From: Sphingosinithalassobacter sp. CS137
GTDB taxonomy: Bacteria; Pseudomonadota; Alphaproteobacteria; Sphingomonadales; Sphingomonadaceae
Direction: 5' to 3'
Assembly: GCF_014334115.1 (NCBI RefSeq)
Contig: NZ_CP060494.1
Location: 124,001 to 188,000, forward strand
Length of the DNA stretch: 64,000 bases
In this document: in pieces, positions 56,938 through 64,000 of the stretch
Layout of the letters: the number at the start of each line of letters is the position of its first letter
Position numbering within the stretch: the first letter of the stretch is position 1
Translations under genes and position numbers: made by a program
Notes under the pieces: generated by a model
What the model saw: the letters and a program-made list of their open reading frames with translations, nothing else
The model's database searches: none
What the model was told of the DNA's origin: nothing

Positions 56938-59697
56938 TCAACGGCCCCTGCCGACGGCCTGCCGCATCAGCGTGACAACCTTCCGACGAGCGCCTCCTGA
57001 GTAGAACAGATTAAGTCCACTGCGATACAGCTCTGGAACGAAGAAGTCGTCACCATACCTAAAAAGAACGCCATTGTCCTCCAAAATTCTGACATCATCG
57101 CTGCCCAGCAATTCGTGCGCACGCTCGTATGACCAAGGTAGTTCTCGCTGATTGCCGACTAGACTCCCAATAGTTCGAAATATTCTCTTAAGATCTACAT
57201 TTTCTTCACCAGTTTCGAAAACACGCTCTTTGCTGCACGGCCCAATTGCATCGCGCATCGCCCGTGGACTTAAGAGCCTTTGATCGTGGTAGGCATCACT
57301 CGCCGTAGAAAGCGACGCGGACTCGGCGAGAAAGCGAACGAGATCTCGGGCTTTGATGCTTCGATTGAAATCCGACAGCGATGACATGGTCCATTCGAGC
57401 GACCTCGCCTCACGAGACGTGTTAGGCCCCATCTTCCAGCCCCATAATTCGACAAGGGCTTGACTACGCTGCTCTTCGTCCAGCGTTGTTAAGCTCTCGG
57501 GAGATACTGTCGGGGGTAAGCTGCCAGCTTGTTGTGCAACCCATAGCGCTAATGCCGACGCCTCGGCCCAGTTCCATCGGAGAGCAAAAGCTGAATACCG
57601 ATCAGCGAATTGCTTGAAGTTGTTGACCAGCGCGTATCGCGCCAAGTCCTCTCTAATAAATACGACACAGCCCACGTTCTTTGTTGGAAGCTGCGAAAGC
57701 CAATCAGGAACAAGTCGTAGCAGCGCCTCTACCGCTGCCTGCTCATGTTCACTGGTTCGTAACCTTGAGAACAGGGTCTCAATTCCGTCGAAAATACCGA
57801 CGGCCGCGTGACCCGGTTTGAGCGCTTCGGCAAATGGCTCGAATGCATTAGGTGTACCCGGCGTAAATCCAGCGCGCCACGCAATCATATCTAGCCAGAA
57901 TTGCCGCCAAGACACGGCACTGCTTGCATCTGGCCTTTGCAACTGCTGCTGAACAGCATCCGCGATTAGCTGATCGTTGAGGGGCTCTCCGCCCGTCAAC
58001 GCCTTTGCCGCTTCAGTTGTTACCCTACGTTCTGCCTCACGAGCATCGTGGTCCAGGTCCTGCGATGGAGTTACGGGTAGCACCAAGGCTTCTGTGGATT
58101 GTGTCTGCGTCGGATTCGCTACACCCAGCCTTTCAGAGAAGGTTCCCCACGTCTTAGATAGAGCTAGGGACATGAAGGTATATGACTTGCCCGACCCCTT
58201 TTCACCGATGACAGTAACCGTTGGAGGAGCGCTTTGATGGCGCTCGGCTAGGTTAACCAGGGAAGCTGTGGGATAGATGTCCACTTGCGGCTGGCTTTCG
58301 GCGAAAATGCTCTTTCGCGCGTATGCTGCAAGTCTCTCACGCCGCTGCTGCGCCTCTGTGTGAACCTCGTTCCGCTCAGGGTCAGACGGCGCGGAAAGCG
58401 GGACGAGTGATCCAAAAATTGAGTACATTTGATCGGGGAGGCTCGTTCGGGTCAACGCGCGCTGCGTTTCTCTCAAGTCTCGGGGTAGAATTGCCACCGC
58501 CGGCTCTGCATCCACAATAGAGGTCGTGATCGACGCCTCCTGGAACGGGTTCTCGGTTACGTCGGCGGGCTGTTCAGACGACTTTAATTGCTCCAAAAAT
58601 AGGCGGATCTCCTCCTCAAATACCGCCATCGCGTCCAACGCGCCCTCTTGTCCAAACCCACCATCCTTAAGTCCAGGAGGGCTTTGATTGATGATGACTG
58701 TCGGAAGACTCGCATCAAATTCTGCGGTCGACGCGGCTCGCCATCTGGAAGCCATCTCACGCATTCGATCCAGCAGCATGATGGTTCCATCAATGGCTTG
58801 GCCGTTCAATGTCGTTACGAGAGCGTGCTGAAGACGGGGATCAAGGAATAGGGATGCGACTAACTCAGAAAGACCGGCGCGAAGGTCGATGATGACGAGA
58901 TCGGCTCCAATTCTCTTCCCAAGGCGTGCAACAAGCGAGCCTACAAAGAAGGGAGATCGCTTTTCGGATAGGGTAAGAGCCTCTGGTGAGACGCTGGGAA
59001 GACCAAGATCGCGTGTGCAAGGTAGAACGACTAGGCCATCTATCTCTTGATCCGCGAGCCTACCAGCCACCGTTTCGATTGCGTCGTCGGCGTCGATCTC
59101 AGAAGATGTGAATGCGATTGCGAGTAAATCCGCAAATGCGATGCGTGGGCTCGGCATTGAATGTCTGAGGAGACTGGAAATTCCAGGAGCTTCGAAATCT
59201 GCGTCGATGAAAAGAACGCGACGGCGAACTTTTTGCACCGCCGCCGCCAAGGCGAGTGCAAGCGTGGTCCGCCCCATGCCACCTTTGAACGAATGAAAAG
59301 TAAGGACGGGCGGACAATCGCTAATCTCATCAGTCTCGGCGACTTCATACGGCGTGTTGTAAACAACTACGGACCCCGACGTGAGGGTTGGCCGGAGACG
59401 CAGGCGCAGCCCCGATATCCAATCCTCGCCAACCCTCTCGAACTCTATCGGAAGAAGGCGCGGCGAGGCGGAGCTTGCCGTCTCAAGCGCGATCGCAAGC
59501 TCATCCTCCAGAAAGCGTGGGCCGAACGTTTGCCGAAGCCACACCTTGACCGGCTCCATCGCCGCTTGAGGAAGTAGGGAGAGCGCTAGGCGAGATGGTA
59601 GCGGCTGTGCTCTGAGCACCTCCTTCGGAGCGGAGCGAACCGCGTCATTATCGCGCAGGCGATCGAGCACGTCGAGATAGGTGTAAAACTCTGCCAT
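56938..59697 (-). CDS. Double P-loop ATPase: ParA-like KGGMGR domain plus AAA domain
   Basis: The 919-residue protein has an N-terminal domain of about 125 residues, then a SIMIBI/ParA-like ATPase with deviant Walker A FHSFKGGMGRTT (residues 138-145), switch motif VLFIDADFEAPG and DLVIIDLRAGLSEL. After a linker comes a second ATPase with classical Walker A GEKGSGKSY (498-505), Walker B AVGIFDGIETLF (about 633-643) and a sensor strand CVVFIREDLARYAL. About 200 further residues have no known motif. The ParA part resembles the KGGVGR-variant ATPases found in bacterial conflict systems. The ATG at 59697 stands one base after the upstream gene's stop. GC content is clearly lower than the neighbourhood. 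Confidence 0.82.
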   Translation of the reverse strand: MAEFYTYLDVLDRLRDNDAVRSAPKEVLRAQPLPSRLALSLLPQAAMEPVKVWLRQTFGPRFLEDELAIALETASSASPRLLPIEFERVGEDWISGLRLRLRPTLTSGSVVVYNTPYEVAETDEISDCPPVLTFHSFKGGMGRTTLALALAAAVQKVRRRVLFIDADFEAPGISSLLRHSMPSPRIAFADLLAIAFTSSEIDADDAIETVAGRLADQEIDGLVVLPCTRDLGLPSVSPEALTLSEKRSPFFVGSLVARLGKRIGADLVIIDLRAGLSELVASLFLDPRLQHALVTTLNGQAIDGTIMLLDRMREMASRWRAASTAEFDASLPTVIINQSPPGLKDGGFGQEGALDAMAVFEEEIRLFLEQLKSSEQPADVTENPFQEASITTSIVDAEPAVAILPRDLRETQRALTRTSLPDQMYSIFGSLVPLSAPSDPERNEVHTEAQQRRERLAAYARKSIFAESQPQVDIYPTASLVNLAERHQSAPPTVTVIGEKGSGKSYTFMSLALSKTWGTFSERLGVANPTQTQSTEALVLPVTPSQDLDHDAREAERRVTTEAAKALTGGEPLNDQLIADAVQQQLQRPDASSAVSWRQFWLDMIAWRAGFTPGTPNAFEPFAEALKPGHAAVGIFDGIETLFSRLRTSEHEQAAVEALLRLVPDWLSQLPTKNVGCVVFIREDLARYALVNNFKQFADRYSAFALRWNWAEASALALWVAQQAGSLPPTVSPESLTTLDEEQRSQALVELWGWKMGPNTSREARSLEWTMSSLSDFNRSIKARDLVRFLAESASLSTASDAYHDQRLLSPRAMRDAIGPCSKERVFETGEENVDLKRIFRTIGSLVGNQRELPWSYERAHELLGSDDVRILEDNGVLFRYGDDFFVPELYRSGLNLFYSGGARRKVVTLMRQAVGRGR

Positions 59698-59698
59698 C

Positions 59699-60154
59699 TC
59701 AAATTCCCTGTGTCGCCATTCGCGTGTCAACCGCCTGCAATATGCGCTCCAGCCATTGCTCTACACTGCCCAAGTAGCCGTCAGCTACCTTGACACCATA
59801 GCGAGCAGCCTCGTGTAATTTATACGGTGGGAATGTGTCTCCATTAACTACGAACGAAGTAGGTGTGCTTCCAACATCAACGGGGAGGAGGCTGGCGGCA
59901 AGACAAAGTTGCTCAATGTCGTGCAGATCAATCTGACTCTTTGGCAGGCCCAAGCTGGCCACCAAGGCATTCTTCAGATCGCCGGTGCTTGGAAGCGACC
60001 CGGACATCATCACCAAATACTTCAAGCCGCACTCCGCGGCGTAGAAAAGCGAAACGAACCGGGAGCGTCTCGGCATGCCTGCGACGCTCGACGCGGAGCG
60101 ATGGCGCTGGAAGGCTCGCCTGATATCAACAGGATCAGAGGAGACTTGAGCCAT
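59699..60154 (-). CDS. Small HEPN-like helical protein paired with the double ATPase
   Basis: The 151-residue product (ATG 60154, GGAGG box six bases upstream; ATG 60160 is less likely) contains RRSRFVSLFYAAECGLKYLV near residues 30-50, typical of the first long helix of HEPN-fold proteins. A second helical part holds LHEAARYGVKVADGYLGSVE followed by QWLERILQAV. A clean RNase R-x4-6-H motif is not obvious, so it may be a non-catalytic HEPN-type partner or sensor. The stop lies one base before the ATPase start, so the two are translationally coupled. Homology is by eye and tentative. Confidence 0.62.
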   Translation of the reverse strand: MAQVSSDPVDIRRAFQRHRSASSVAGMPRRSRFVSLFYAAECGLKYLVMMSGSLPSTGDLKNALVASLGLPKSQIDLHDIEQLCLAASLLPVDVGSTPTSFVVNGDTFPPYKLHEAARYGVKVADGYLGSVEQWLERILQAVDTRMATQGI

Positions 60155-60582
60155 TCGCATCCTCCTCCGCCTTCGGCTCTCCGTTCGTCACCGCTTTGCC
60201 TCCTTCGTTAGTGCCGCGTTTTAGCAGGACTCATAGGCCAAGGCATTACGGCCGCGGAATGTTGAAGCAAGGCATAGATGGAGAGGGATTTGCCGCCCCC
60301 TGCGAGAGGCAGCTATGCAGGAGGCGCTTGCCGGAACCGGTCAAGTCGTTAATGGTCATTTGCTCATCTCTCGCCCCGGGTGCGATCAACCAGAATCATC
60401 CGGTTCTGGAGGAAGCCGTCGTTGGCGACTGCCGCCGAGAATGACGGGACTGTCCCAGATCCGGTCGCCCAAGCCGATCGGCAACGCCGTCCGCTCTCAG
60501 GCGATCGGCTAGCGACCTACAATGACCGATATTAGGGCGCAAAGCAGACGTCGCCGCCCGCGCACCCCGCACCCCCACCTCC
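60155..60582. other. Gap of about 430 bases with probable gene debris
   Basis: No intact gene is seen. On the minus strand a 34-codon fragment (about 60209-60312) reads LPLAGGGKSLSIYALLQHS between stops; it has a Walker-like GGGKS but is too short to name. The stretch near 60535-60575 looks like the decayed intergenic sequence often found in alphaproteobacteria. The gap would carry the promoter of the HEPN-ATPase pair. Confidence 0.5.
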
Positions 60583-62643
60583 CTATACCTCCGGCAGCGC
60601 GCTCCGCAGTTCGTCGATCCACGGCCTTGCCGTCCCGTCGGAAGGCGCGCGCCAGTCGCCGCGGGGGCTTAGTGCGCCGCCGGCCGAGACCTTTGGGCCG
60701 TTGGGGATGGCGGAGCGCTTGAACTGGCTCGTCTGGAAGAAGCGGATCAGGAAGATCTCGAGCCATTTGGCGATGGTGGCGAGATCATATTCGTTGCGGC
60801 CCGCCTCGGGGAAGTCGATCGGCCACAGCCCTTCCTTCGCGTCCCGCCACGCATGCCAGGCAAGGAAGGCGATCTTCGACGGGCGCATGCCGCGGCGCAC
60901 GACATAGTGGAGGAAGAAGTCGTGCAGCTCATAGGGGCCGATGCGATCCTGGGTGCTCTGCATGCCGCCCTCGGCATCGGCGGGGACGAGCTCGGGCGAA
61001 ATCTCGGTATCGAGGATCGCAGTGAGCACCGCATCGGTCTGTTCGTCAAACTGGTTTGTACTCACGCTCCAGCGGATCAGATACTGGATCAGCGTCTTGG
61101 GAACGCCGGTGTTGACCGCATAATGGCTCATCTGATCGCCGACGCCATAGGTGCACCAGCCGAGCGCCATTTCGGAAAGATCGCCGGTGCCGACGACGAA
61201 GCCCTGCCGCTGATTGGCGAGGCGGAAGAGATAATCGGTGCGCAGCCCCGCCTGCACATTTTCGAAAGTGATGTCGTACACCGGCTCGCCCTGCGCGAAG
61301 GGATGGCCCATGTCGGTCAGCATCTGCCGCGCGGCGGGGGTGATGTCGATTTCCTCGCCGGTGACGCCGAGCGTCTTCATCAGCGTCCAGGCGTTCGACC
61401 TGGTGGTGTCGCCGGTGGCGAAGCCGGGCAGGGTGAAGCCGAGAATGTCCGAGCGGGGGCGGCCGAGCCGGTCCATCGCCTTGGCGGCGACGATCAGCGC
61501 ATGCGTCGAATCGAGCCCGCCCGAGACGCCGATGACGAGATGCTTCGCGCCGACCGAGACGATGCGCTTGCGCAGCCCCTCGACCTGGATGTTGAAGGCT
61601 TCGTAGCAATCCTCCTCGAGCTTCGCCGGCGTGTTCGGGACGAAGGGAAAGCGGCGCACGGGGCGGCGCAGGCCGACATCGTCGAAGGCGGGCTCGTGGC
61701 GGAAGCCGATGCGCCGGAAGCGGGTTTCGGGATGGCCCGCGGCGACGGCGGCGTCGTTGAAAGTGGGAAAGCGCATCCGCTCGAGCCGCAGCCGCTCGAG
61801 ATCGATGTCGGCATAGACCGCCTCGGGCGCGAGATCGAAGCGCTGCGACCCGGCGAGGAATTCGCCGAGCTCGTAGATCAGCCCCTGACCGTCCCAGGCG
61901 AGATCGGTGGTGCTTTCGCCCGGCCCGGCGGCCGAATAGAGATAGGCCGAGACGGTGCGCGCCGATTGCGAGGCGCAGAGCAGCTGGCGCTCGCGGCTCT
62001 TGCCGATCACGATGTTCGAGGCGGAGAGATTGCACAGCACCAGCGCACCGGCGAGCGCGGCGAGCGAGGAGGGCGGCGTGGGCGCCCAGAAATCCTCGCA
62101 GATCTCCATATGGAAGACGAAATCCTCCAGATCCTGCGCGGCGAAGACCAGATCGGTGCCGAAGGGAGCGGTCTGCCCCGCGACCTCGATCTCGAGACCG
62201 GCGAGGCCGATGCCCGAGGCGAACCAGCGCTTTTCGTAATATTCGCGGTAATTGGGCAGGAACTGCTTGGGGACGACGCCGAGGATGCGGCCGCGGTGGA
62301 TCGCGAGCGCGCAATTGTAGAGCCGCCCGTTGCGGCGCAGCGCCGCGCCGACGCAGAGCACGGGGCGCAGATCGGCGCTCGCCTCGACCAGCCGGGCGAT
62401 GCCGGCCTCGGTCGCGTCGATCAGCGCGTCCTGGAGATGGAGATCGTCGATCGCATAGGCGCTGATGTTGAGCTCGGGAAAGAGCAGCAGGTCGGCGCCA
62501 TGGGCATCGCCGTGGCGGGCGGCCTCGATCGCGGCATCGGTGTTGGCGGCGGGATCGCCGACGGTCGCCAGCGGCGTGCACACGCCGGTGCGGATCATCC
62601 CCTGGCGGTGAAGCGAATGGAAGGAGTGGGGTGGTTTAGTCAC
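60583..62643 (-). CDS. nadE: Glutamine-dependent NAD+ synthetase
   Basis: NadE amidates nicotinate adenine dinucleotide to NAD+. The 686-residue form joins an N-terminal nitrilase-type glutaminase (LLLFPELNISAYAI, VVPKQFLPNYREYYEKRW, FHMEICEDFWAPTPP) to a C-terminal synthetase with the ATP loop VIGVSGGLDSTHALIV and GTGDLSEMALGWCTYGVGDQ. This long layout is shared with actinobacterial enzymes. The GTG at 62643 overlaps the stop of the upstream PncC/CinA gene by four bases. Confidence 0.95.
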   Translation of the reverse strand: MTKPPHSFHSLHRQGMIRTGVCTPLATVGDPAANTDAAIEAARHGDAHGADLLLFPELNISAYAIDDLHLQDALIDATEAGIARLVEASADLRPVLCVGAALRRNGRLYNCALAIHRGRILGVVPKQFLPNYREYYEKRWFASGIGLAGLEIEVAGQTAPFGTDLVFAAQDLEDFVFHMEICEDFWAPTPPSSLAALAGALVLCNLSASNIVIGKSRERQLLCASQSARTVSAYLYSAAGPGESTTDLAWDGQGLIYELGEFLAGSQRFDLAPEAVYADIDLERLRLERMRFPTFNDAAVAAGHPETRFRRIGFRHEPAFDDVGLRRPVRRFPFVPNTPAKLEEDCYEAFNIQVEGLRKRIVSVGAKHLVIGVSGGLDSTHALIVAAKAMDRLGRPRSDILGFTLPGFATGDTTRSNAWTLMKTLGVTGEEIDITPAARQMLTDMGHPFAQGEPVYDITFENVQAGLRTDYLFRLANQRQGFVVGTGDLSEMALGWCTYGVGDQMSHYAVNTGVPKTLIQYLIRWSVSTNQFDEQTDAVLTAILDTEISPELVPADAEGGMQSTQDRIGPYELHDFFLHYVVRRGMRPSKIAFLAWHAWRDAKEGLWPIDFPEAGRNEYDLATIAKWLEIFLIRFFQTSQFKRSAIPNGPKVSAGGALSPRGDWRAPSDGTARPWIDELRSALPEV

Positions 62644-63143
62644 AGTGCCTCCGAGAACATCTCAAGGGCAACGCGCAAACACTCGATTCGTACCGCGCCG
62701 CGGCCGATGTCGCCGAAATGCGCCTCGCGGTGGCGGGTTTCGCGGCCGATCGCGGCGCAGCCGAAATGGACGAGGCCGGGCTCGTCGTCGGGTCCGCCCG
62801 CGCCCGCGAAGCCGGTGATCGAAACGGCGACGTCGGCGCGGCTGGCCTTCAGCGCGCCATCGGCCATGGCGAGCGCGACTTCGCGGCTGACCGCGCCGCA
62901 GCCCTTCACCGTATCGCGCGCGATGTGGAGCAGCTCGCACTTGGCTTCGTCCGAATAGACGATGAAGCCGCGCTCGAACGCGTGGCTCGCGCCGACCACG
63001 TCGGTGAGCAGCGAGGCGAGCATGCCGCCGGTGCAGCTTTCCGCCGTCGCGAGCTTCTTGCGAAGGTCGCAGGCGGCGGAAAGGACCGCGCGCGCGGCGG
63101 TGTCGATTTCTGGGGGAAGGGCGGGGGAGAGGGTTTCGCTCAT
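62640..63143 (-). CDS. CinA C-terminal family nicotinamide-nucleotide amidohydrolase (PncC-like)
   Basis: The 167-residue product is a stand-alone CinA C-terminal domain, with KLATAESCTGGMLASLLTDV, FIVYSDEAKCELL and ADVAVSITGFAGAGGPDDEP. Such PncC enzymes convert nicotinamide mononucleotide to nicotinate mononucleotide, feeding the pathway that NadE finishes. Its stop overlaps the nadE start, so the pair forms a small NAD recycling unit. Confidence 0.88.
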   Translation of the reverse strand: MSETLSPALPPEIDTAARAVLSAACDLRKKLATAESCTGGMLASLLTDVVGASHAFERGFIVYSDEAKCELLHIARDTVKGCGAVSREVALAMADGALKASRADVAVSITGFAGAGGPDDEPGLVHFGCAAIGRETRHREAHFGDIGRGAVRIECLRVALEMFSEAL

Positions 63144-63195
63144 GCCGCCGGTGGTACGCCCGGCGGCGCGGCGCTGCCAATCCCCCGCGAGACGA

Positions 63196-63933
63196 TCAGG
63201 CGAGCCTGGACGAATAGATCATCCGGCCCTGGCCGAGCATCGCGAATACATCGTCGCGCTGCGCCTCGGGCAGGGCGAAGCAGCCCTGGCTGCGGCCGAG
63301 CTTACCGTGGCGGGCGATCATCTCCGGATTGGCATACCACGCGCCGTGGATCACGATCGCGCGGTCGCGCGCCAGATCGTTGGTCGGATCAAGCCCGTCG
63401 AGCCGCTGCGAGCGATCATGCTGGCCGACATAATATTCGGACAGGAGATAGGCGCCCTCGCTGGTCGCGTTCGATCCCGGCACGTTCGAGAAACGCTGAA
63501 GGAAGCCGGTGTGCCCCGGGTCCGACCCGCTGCCGTGCGAGACGAGCACCGAATGCGATTCGCCGCTGCCCAGATTGATGACGTGGAACCGCGGCCGGTG
63601 CGACGGCGCAGTGAAATCGGCGATCGCGATCTTGTCGTGATTGGGGATGCGCATCGAATGCCGGTCGAGCGCGGCGATCGCTTCCTTGAAGATATTCGGA
63701 TCGACGCCGCGCGGCGCCTGCGGACGCGTGGCGACGGCGGCCGGAATCGGATCGGGCCGCACCGGCGGCTGCGGCACCGGTACCGCCGGCGCGCTGACGA
63801 TGCGCGCGGCACGCGGCGTGCACGAGGCGGCAAGCGCGCCCCCGCCGACCACCAGCGCCGATCGAAGAAGTGCGCGCCGACTGCGCGCGATGTCCAATGC
63901 GTTACTCACGTTACTAATTGCCCTTGGTATCAT
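63196..63933 (-). CDS. L,D-transpeptidase-like lipoprotein (YkuD_2 / PF13645 family)
   Basis: The 245-residue protein begins with an Arg-rich leader (ARSRRALLRS) and a hydrophobic stretch ending LAASC, a plausible lipobox or Tat-like export signal. It then has a Pro-rich linker and a catalytic domain with VIHGAWYANPEMIARHGKLG followed by RSQGCFALPEAQRDD, where the Cys and His of the murein L,D-transpeptidase YkuD_2 family are present. It probably modifies or cross-links peptidoglycan. A GTG at codon 9 (63909) is an alternative start. It is 52 bases upstream of the PncC gene. Confidence 0.85.
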   Translation of the reverse strand: MIPRAISNVSNALDIARSRRALLRSALVVGGGALAASCTPRAARIVSAPAVPVPQPPVRPDPIPAAVATRPQAPRGVDPNIFKEAIAALDRHSMRIPNHDKIAIADFTAPSHRPRFHVINLGSGESHSVLVSHGSGSDPGHTGFLQRFSNVPGSNATSEGAYLLSEYYVGQHDRSQRLDGLDPTNDLARDRAIVIHGAWYANPEMIARHGKLGRSQGCFALPEAQRDDVFAMLGQGRMIYSSRLA

Positions 63934-64000
63934 TCCCGCTTGCTTCTCTTATACCAGAAGGACAGGTGAAATTGGGCTGAACCTGTGTCCCAATCGCAAC

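Noticed and set aside
60853..62958. Plus-strand open frame of 701 codons over nadE
   Set aside because: Antisense to the well-supported nadE and PncC genes, with no conserved motif.

Overview
The window reads as chromosome of a sphingomonad (Sphingomonadales, Alphaproteobacteria). The grounds are high GC, dense gene packing with many 4-base stop/start overlaps, a serine palmitoyltransferase very like the Sphingomonas enzyme (420 residues, same catalytic positions) with its own acyl carrier protein and reductase, and a PhyR-NepR-EcfG general stress response locus. No rRNA, insertion sequence, integrase or CRISPR array is visible. One tRNA gene, tRNA-Ser(CGA), is present.

Layout. 0.2-3.1 kb: scpA-scpB (chromosome condensation) running into tatA-tatB-tatC (twin-arginine export). 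3.1-7.5 kb: the general stress response locus. It holds an entericidin-like lipoprotein, a membrane HisKA_2 protein with a decayed ATPase domain (PhyP-like), nepR, phyR, an unlisted 46-residue membrane protein, ecfG and a second NepR-like protein. 7.6-14.6 kb: housekeeping genes (glnE, bcp, a DUF455 protein, an M23 peptidase, erpA, xthA and a small secreted protein). 14.6-26.5 kb: a lipid and envelope block with an acyltransferase that may be the bacterial ceramide synthase, a fatty acid desaturase, lptF-lptG, a CHASE3 hybrid kinase, spt-acp-cerR, then proB and obgE. 26.6-30.1 kb: a TetR regulator with a palindromic operator, a metal-dependent hydrolase, a GNAT enzyme, rplU-rpmA and hspQ.

30.1-32.6 kb is an accessory patch beside tRNA-Ser. 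Two unrecognised proteins there carry three copies of one roughly 75-100-residue domain, and a third reading frame runs antisense straight through the tRNA gene. 32.7-49.9 kb is a seven-gene alpha-glucan/trehalose operon: glgE, treS-maltokinase fusion, glgB, glgX, treZ, malQ, treY. Each gene overlaps the next by four bases. A GGAAC-N16-GGTT element stands in front of it, the same form as the one in front of nepR, which suggests the stress sigma factor controls the operon. Together the enzymes can move glucose units from trehalose to branched glucan and back.

50-53.6 kb: an FdhF/YdeP-type molybdoenzyme divergent from its maturation genes fdhD and mobA. 53.7-56.5 kb: two unusual sensors, a hybrid kinase whose membrane domain has the ethylene-receptor residues at exact spacing, and a glutamate-receptor-like potassium channel. 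56.9-60.2 kb: a lower-GC two-gene module, a small HEPN-like protein followed by a 919-residue protein with two different P-loop ATPase domains. This is the best candidate here for an undescribed (probably conflict or defence) system. 60.6-63.9 kb: nadE, a CinA/PncC amidase and an L,D-transpeptidase-like lipoprotein.

All assignments come from reading the sequence and from memory of the families. No database search was possible. Start codons were chosen from ribosome-binding sites, overlaps with neighbours and known family N-termini.
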